From Carboxylicivirga sediminis (lineage in GTDB: Bacteria > Bacteroidota > Bacteroidia > Bacteroidales > Marinilabiliaceae): a stretch of 64,000 bases of DNA. The notes under the pieces were generated by a model. It had not been told where the DNA came from, did no database searches, and saw only the letters and a list, made by a program, of their open reading frames with translations. This document shows positions 60,179 through 64,000 of the stretch, piece by piece. The position numbers and the translations under genes are program-made. The stretch is taken from assembly GCF_018156225.1 (NCBI RefSeq), contig NZ_JAGTAR010000024.1:35593-99592 (forward strand), written 5' to 3'. The stretch's first letter is position 1. Every line of letters starts with the position of its first letter.

Positions 60179-61669
60179 TTACTCTTTCTTGGGTGTCCAT
60201 TCCCTTATATTGATTAAATCGGGGAAAGCTTCTGGTTTATAAATGGATTTGCCACTCAGTGTGCGCAGGCATTCCTGTATGCCTTCTGGAATACTTGGGT
60301 GGGGGTAAAAGATTTTTAGTACTTCGTGCAGGCTATTGCCCTGGTTAATGAGGTGTGCTACTGATACAATAAAGGCCGATGCCTGGGGGCCGGCTGCCCG
60401 CATCCCTAAAATACGTTGCTCATCATCGTTACTGACCAGTATCTTCACAAAGCCGTTGGTGTTGCGCATGGCAATGGCCCGGTTCACCAGCTTGTTGGAA
60501 TAATAGGCTGCTTTATAAGGTATTTGTCTTTGTTGCAGCATTTTTTCATTGGCGCCAACAGCAGCTACTTCGGGTTTGAAAAACATGAGTGTACTCATGT
60601 GTGAGTAGTCTAAAGGATACTGTGGGATGTCCCCAATTTTCTCAGCCGCCAGACGCCCCTGAAACTCGGCGACGCTATACAGCTGGCTGTGACCTGTAAC
60701 ATCACCGGCAGCATACACATGGCAGGTGCCTTTGCCATCTCTCAGCAGGCAATCATCCTGGATGGGAATGGTACCGTTCTTGTGCAATTCGATGCCTATT
60801 TTTTCGAGGTTGAGGCCTTCGGTATTAGGTACGCGCCCAATGGCCACCAGGGCCACATCTACTTCAATTACTTTACTGTGTCCATCATGATAATCAAGCA
60901 CTACTTCCAGGTGCTCTGGATGCTTGCGTATATGGCGAAGCGTAGCCGTGTGGTGTATGTTTACGCCGTTGTTTTCGAGGTTACGCGACACAAAGCTGCT
61001 CACATCATCATCTTCGTAGGGTAGTACCCTGTTGGAACGGTCGAGCAGGTGCACTTCGGTTTGACCAAAGTTGGAGAAGATGGTGGCAAACTCACAACCA
61101 ATAATACCCGAACCAATGATGAGCATGCGCTCCGGAAACTCTTTCAAATGCAGAATGCCGTCGGAGGTAATGATGCGCTCGCCATCAATCTGCAGACCAT
61201 CATACAGGCGTGGTCGCGAACCTGTAGCAATAACAAAGTTGGTGCCTTTAATCAGCTTCGTGCCTTCCTTGCCTGTTACCTCAATATGATCGGCATCCAC
61301 AAAGCTGGCCCAACCGTATTCAATGGTCAGTGCTCCTTTTTTGTTTTGCGCCGGCGAAAAGGTTTCAATCTGGCTCAGCATCTGGTACTGCTTTTCTTTG
61401 GCGGCCTGTATAACCGTTTTCTTCACCTTTTCGAAATTAACACTTAGTGAGCTGACGCGGTAGCCACGGTCGATGCGCGCTGCAATGGCATAGTCCATTG
61501 AAAGCTCATACATGGTTTTGGAAGTGAGGGCTCCATTCATGATACCGGCTCCACCCAGGTGTTTGCCTTCAACAATACATACATTTAATCCGTAATCTAA
61601 AGCGCGAATGGCGGAAGAAAATCCGGCAGGACCACTGCCAATAACTACCAGGTCGTAAGTGTTTGTCAT
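60179..61669 (-). CDS. pyridine-nucleotide-disulfide oxidoreductase-like flavoprotein without the redox cysteines
   Basis: About 496 residues from the ATG at 61669 (MTNTYDLVVIGSGPAGF). Layout is that of lipoamide dehydrogenase and soluble transhydrogenase (SthA): FAD-binding G-x-G-x-x-G at 11-16, NAD-binding 'LIIGSGIIGCEFATIF', second FAD contact 'YAAGDVTGHSQL', and a C-terminal interface domain with 'YPHPSIPEG'. Where active members have G-G-T-C-x4-C-I-P-S-K this one reads G-G-A-G-I-M-N-G-A-L-T-S-K, so both cysteines are lost (Gly42 and Ala47). It may be a transhydrogenase or a diaphorase. Just upstream of the lysine operon on the same strand, but separately terminated. Confidence 0.82.
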   Translation of the reverse strand: MTNTYDLVVIGSGPAGFSSAIRALDYGLNVCIVEGKHLGGAGIMNGALTSKTMYELSMDYAIAARIDRGYRVSSLSVNFEKVKKTVIQAAKEKQYQMLSQIETFSPAQNKKGALTIEYGWASFVDADHIEVTGKEGTKLIKGTNFVIATGSRPRLYDGLQIDGERIITSDGILHLKEFPERMLIIGSGIIGCEFATIFSNFGQTEVHLLDRSNRVLPYEDDDVSSFVSRNLENNGVNIHHTATLRHIRKHPEHLEVVLDYHDGHSKVIEVDVALVAIGRVPNTEGLNLEKIGIELHKNGTIPIQDDCLLRDGKGTCHVYAAGDVTGHSQLYSVAEFQGRLAAEKIGDIPQYPLDYSHMSTLMFFKPEVAAVGANEKMLQQRQIPYKAAYYSNKLVNRAIAMRNTNGFVKILVSNDDEQRILGMRAAGPQASAFIVSVAHLINQGNSLHEVLKIFYPHPSIPEGIQECLRTLSGKSIYKPEAFPDLINIREWTPKKE

Positions 61670-61757
61670 CGTATAAAAACTTATATCCATATAAAAAAAA
61701 AGAGTCGCAATTGTTTATTGGCAACTCTTCTTTATTTATATCTCCGTCAATATTTTG

Positions 61758-62705
61758 TTATTCATGCGGCTCGTTAGGTGTAAACGTATCAACGTGGCGA
61801 TTAATTTTTTGCCTGTATAATTCGTTTATCGTTAGTATGATACCTGTTTCCTCTACATCGCCAAAGCGGTCGTTGATGGCGGTGCCAAATGTTTTCATCG
61901 ATGGCGACAGGTTCATATAAGCATTGATGAGCGGCGGTATGTTTTCGCCAAACTCTCGCACGCGTTTCGTTAATATCTTGTAATCCTCCTGGTAGTTCTG
62001 GCCACAGAAGATTTCTTTCAAATCCTGGGGTGTCAGATCAATTTCTACCGGTTTGTGTGGATACAGCAGCTTATCCGGATCGCCAAAGTACTTTTGCATG
62101 AAGCCCAGAATCAGGTCGCGTGCAAACCTGTTAAAATGGGTGTACATGGTTACCTTACCAAAGAAATACTTCATTTCGGGGTGGCTCACAATTAATGAAC
62201 CTAAACCGTCCCACAGATTATCCAGCGCAAACAGGCTTTTGGTGCCCGCTTTAGACGATTGATAGGTGGGCTGCACAAACGAGCGTCCCAACTCAATCAT
62301 GTATGGCAGATAATCTTTTACAAATTGTTCAGAGAAGTGAAAAAGGCGAGAGGTGGCCAGCTTCACATTGCCGTCTTTATCAACAGGTATGTCGCTGCCC
62401 AGCAGGTAACGGTAGCCGCCTAATATCTCTTTTTGTTGAGGATCCCAAACTATAAGCTGGCGATAGGGTACCTCGGCTGTATCGTAGTCGTCAATGTCGG
62501 TTGGTTTACCGGTTCCGCCACCAGCCATTCGAAAAGTGATTTCGCGCAAACGACCTACCTCGCGCATCAACGCAGGTGCCTGATGGGCAGTAAAGTCGTA
62601 TATCTTGTTATCGCCTTTGTTGGTGTTACGAACAAATGTCTCCTGATTCAATTCAGCTTCCAGCTCTTCTCGCGGCACAGGAGGTATTATTTCTTTTACT
62701 CTCAT
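61758..62705 (-). CDS. glsB: GNAT-type N-acyltransferase, glycine-lipid synthesis
   Basis: A 315-residue OlsB/hemolysin-like acyltransferase. The opening 'LMREVGRLREITFRMAGGGTGKPTDIDDYDTAE' is the signature of this class, which moves a 3-hydroxyacyl chain from ACP to the amino group of an amino acid; in Bacteroidota the amino acid is glycine (or ornithine). Following residues include 'LIVWDPQQKEILGGYRYLLG' and 'ELGRSFVQPTYQ'. It is 29 bp downstream of the glsA-like gene. Substrate amino acid is inferred from the phylum. Confidence 0.75.
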   Translation of the reverse strand: MRVKEIIPPVPREELEAELNQETFVRNTNKGDNKIYDFTAHQAPALMREVGRLREITFRMAGGGTGKPTDIDDYDTAEVPYRQLIVWDPQQKEILGGYRYLLGSDIPVDKDGNVKLATSRLFHFSEQFVKDYLPYMIELGRSFVQPTYQSSKAGTKSLFALDNLWDGLGSLIVSHPEMKYFFGKVTMYTHFNRFARDLILGFMQKYFGDPDKLLYPHKPVEIDLTPQDLKEIFCGQNYQEDYKILTKRVREFGENIPPLINAYMNLSPSMKTFGTAINDRFGDVEETGIILTINELYRQKINRHVDTFTPNEPHE

Positions 62706-62734
62706 TCGGTGATTTCTTACAGTAGACTACAAAA

Positions 62735-63571
62735 TTAATTTATTTTCGCTAAGGCGTAGACTTCGTCTTTAATTTTTTGAGCCCAGTCTTTACTGGCTTT
62801 GCCCACTTCTACGTCTGAAATGTTAATTGGTTGCCCAAATGTGATGGTGATTGTTTTATTGCGTTGTAAATAAAGTTCATCCACCAGGTAAAGCATCTCA
62901 ATATTGGCTTTAATGCCCAGTTTCTTACGCCAGTTGGCCAGGTTGTAGAAGCGTTTGGTGTTTTCACCCGATATGTGTACCGGTACGATATCGCGGTTGT
63001 GCGTTTTGGCCTTTTTAATGAAATTAGGTTTCCAGTCGAGGTCTTTAATAATGCCGTTTTTACCTTTGCGTGATACCAGTCCGGCCGGAAACATCAGTAA
63101 TTGATTATCGCTGGCATAGGCTTCGTCAATGAGCCTGGCTGCATCGCGACTGTGACCACCGTGTTTGTTGATGGGTAAAAAAATGTCGCGCAGGTTGGTG
63201 AGGTTCATCAGTATGTCGTTGACCGGAAACTTAAGGTTTCTAAAATAACGTCCTACAGCTGCTACGAACACCATGCCGTCTAATCCTCCCAGCGGATGGT
63301 TGGCTACAAATACATAACGCCCTTCTTGGGGTATATTTTCTGCACCTTTAATCTCGTAACGCGACTGGAAATTGGCAATAATGGCTTCGGCGTATTCGAT
63401 GCCATATACATCGCGTTTGTCGGCAATAAATTCGTTGATCTCTTCCTGGTGAGTGATGCGCTTCAGGTAGTTGATCAGGAATTTAGGGATGAATTTTTTA
63501 AGCCGCGGGTTTTTATCATGAAATACCTTATCGATATCAATAAACTTGTCGTCTCCTTGTCTCTTTTCCAT
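62735..63571 (-). CDS. glsA: lysophospholipid-type O-acyltransferase, glycine-lipid synthesis
   Basis: A 278-residue PlsC-like enzyme with the H-x4-D motif as 'VANHPLGGLDGMV' near residue 90-100 and 'LLMFPAGLVSRKG' further on. In the two-gene glycine- or ornithine-lipid pathway it adds the second acyl chain to the 3-hydroxyl of the N-acyl amino acid made by GlsB. Pairing of these two genes in tandem is the main basis for the call. First gene of the two-gene operon. Confidence 0.75.
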   Translation of the reverse strand: MEKRQGDDKFIDIDKVFHDKNPRLKKFIPKFLINYLKRITHQEEINEFIADKRDVYGIEYAEAIIANFQSRYEIKGAENIPQEGRYVFVANHPLGGLDGMVFVAAVGRYFRNLKFPVNDILMNLTNLRDIFLPINKHGGHSRDAARLIDEAYASDNQLLMFPAGLVSRKGKNGIIKDLDWKPNFIKKAKTHNRDIVPVHISGENTKRFYNLANWRKKLGIKANIEMLYLVDELYLQRNKTITITFGQPINISDVEVGKASKDWAQKIKDEVYALAKIN

Positions 63572-63601
63572 GCTTCAATAACTAATCGAGTTCAATTTTA
63601 G

Positions 63602-64000
63602 GAAATATTTTAGAAAGATGCGGTAATTAGCAGGTTTTTCTGGGAGAAGATTGAATAGTGATTAGTCAATAGTCAGTGGTCAGTAGTCAGTAGTTAGGGT
63701 TTGGGGTTTGGGGTTTGGGGTTTAGGGTTGAAGAGTTGAAAGTTGAGGAGTTGAAAGTTGAATGAGCTGGATGACGGGAGATAGGCGTTTGGTGTTTAGT
63801 CTGGCATCTACGGTCTTATAAACGCAGAGTCGCAAAGACGCGGAGTTATTTTAGAGAGTAATGAGACGTGGGTTGAGGCGTGTTATTTGGTAGTTAATGG
63901 TAGCTGGTTTAGGGTTTGGGGTTTAGAGTTGAAGAGTTTAGAGTTGAGGAGTTGAAAGTTGAATGAGCTGGATGACGGGAGATGGGGGTGCGGTGTTTAG
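63602..64000. repeat. non-coding tail with G-rich and direct repeats
   Basis: No gene in the last 400 bp. It holds short tandem copies of AGTCAGT (63670-63693), five G-runs separated by TTT or TTTA at 63697-63727, and a direct repeat of about 75 bp: GTTGAAGAGTT...GAGTTGAAAGTTGAATGAGC...GATGACGGGAGAT occurs at about 63727-63782 and again at about 63927-63982, with slight differences. A stretch near 63820-63843 (AACGCAGAGTCGCAAAGACGC) is a motif common in Bacteroidota spacers. Confidence 0.65.

Noticed and set aside
63697..63727. Telomere-like repeat
   Set aside because: The GGGGTTT run is short, internal and next to other low-complexity repeats; Bacteroidota chromosomes are circular.

Overview
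The window reads as chromosome of a marine or sediment Bacteroidota, most likely a Bacteroidales/Marinilabiliales relative. The evidence is one SusC/SusD pair with an ECF sigma factor and a FecR anti-sigma factor, DUF4421 and SPOR proteins, glycine-lipid genes of the GlsA/GlsB type, promoters of the Bacteroidota form (TTTG or TTG, then TAnnTTTG) and an amino-acid-fermenting gene set. No rRNA, tRNA, transposase, phage gene or CRISPR array was seen.

Layout. 1-4.7 kb: end fragment of an exported protein, then a plus-strand operon of an AsmA-like protein, a DsbA-like oxidoreductase and a cysteine-rich lipoprotein. 4.8-6.7 kb: a TlpA-like protein and mnmA. 6.8-11.1 kb: a minus-strand aromatic amino-acid operon (pheA, aminotransferase, DAHP synthase/chorismate mutase, tyrA), preceded by a Phe/Tyr-rich leader peptide and mutually exclusive antiterminator and terminator hairpins, i.e. 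an apparent ribosome-mediated attenuator. 11.2-20.4 kb: housekeeping genes (sensor kinase, ABC-F ATPase, acyltransferase, STAS protein, AhpD-like protein, miaB, tandem universal stress protein, SPOR protein). 20.5-22.4 kb: a PurF-like amidotransferase. 22.4-23.1 kb: three tandem copies of a roughly 244-bp unit, each with a sigma-54-type -24/-12 element, a 72-nt predicted non-coding RNA and an intrinsic terminator. 23.1-36.8 kb: an AlkD-like protein, then a nutrient-uptake locus (sigma, FecR, Kelch lipoprotein, SusC, SusD, SRPBCC protein, three thioredoxin-fold proteins). 37-47 kb: accessory region with a peptidase, outer-membrane and inner-membrane proteins, a flotillin-like N-terminal fragment, two low-GC genes between cassette-like spacers and a serine hydrolase. 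47.2-59.9 kb: a lysine degradation operon. 60.2-63.6 kb: a disulfide-less flavoprotein and glsA/glsB. 63.6-64 kb: G-rich direct repeats.

How the genes work together. The lysine operon (kat-like transaminase, CoA-transferase A and B, kce, kdd, kamA, kamB, kamC, kamD, kamE, thiolase) encodes a complete route: lysine to beta-lysine (KamA), to 3,5-diaminohexanoate (KamDE, with KamB/KamC as reactivase), to 3-keto-5-aminohexanoate (Kdd), to 3-aminobutyryl-CoA plus acetoacetate (Kce). A class III transaminase in place of the usual ammonia-lyase would give acetoacetyl-CoA, which the terminal thiolase can split into acetyl-CoA. 

The two observations I rate highest are regulatory and lie outside the protein genes: the triplicate sigma-54-driven small RNAs at 22.5-23.1 kb and the Phe/Tyr attenuator at 10.9-11.08 kb. 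A further sigma-54-like element lies in front of the STAS gene at 16.65 kb.
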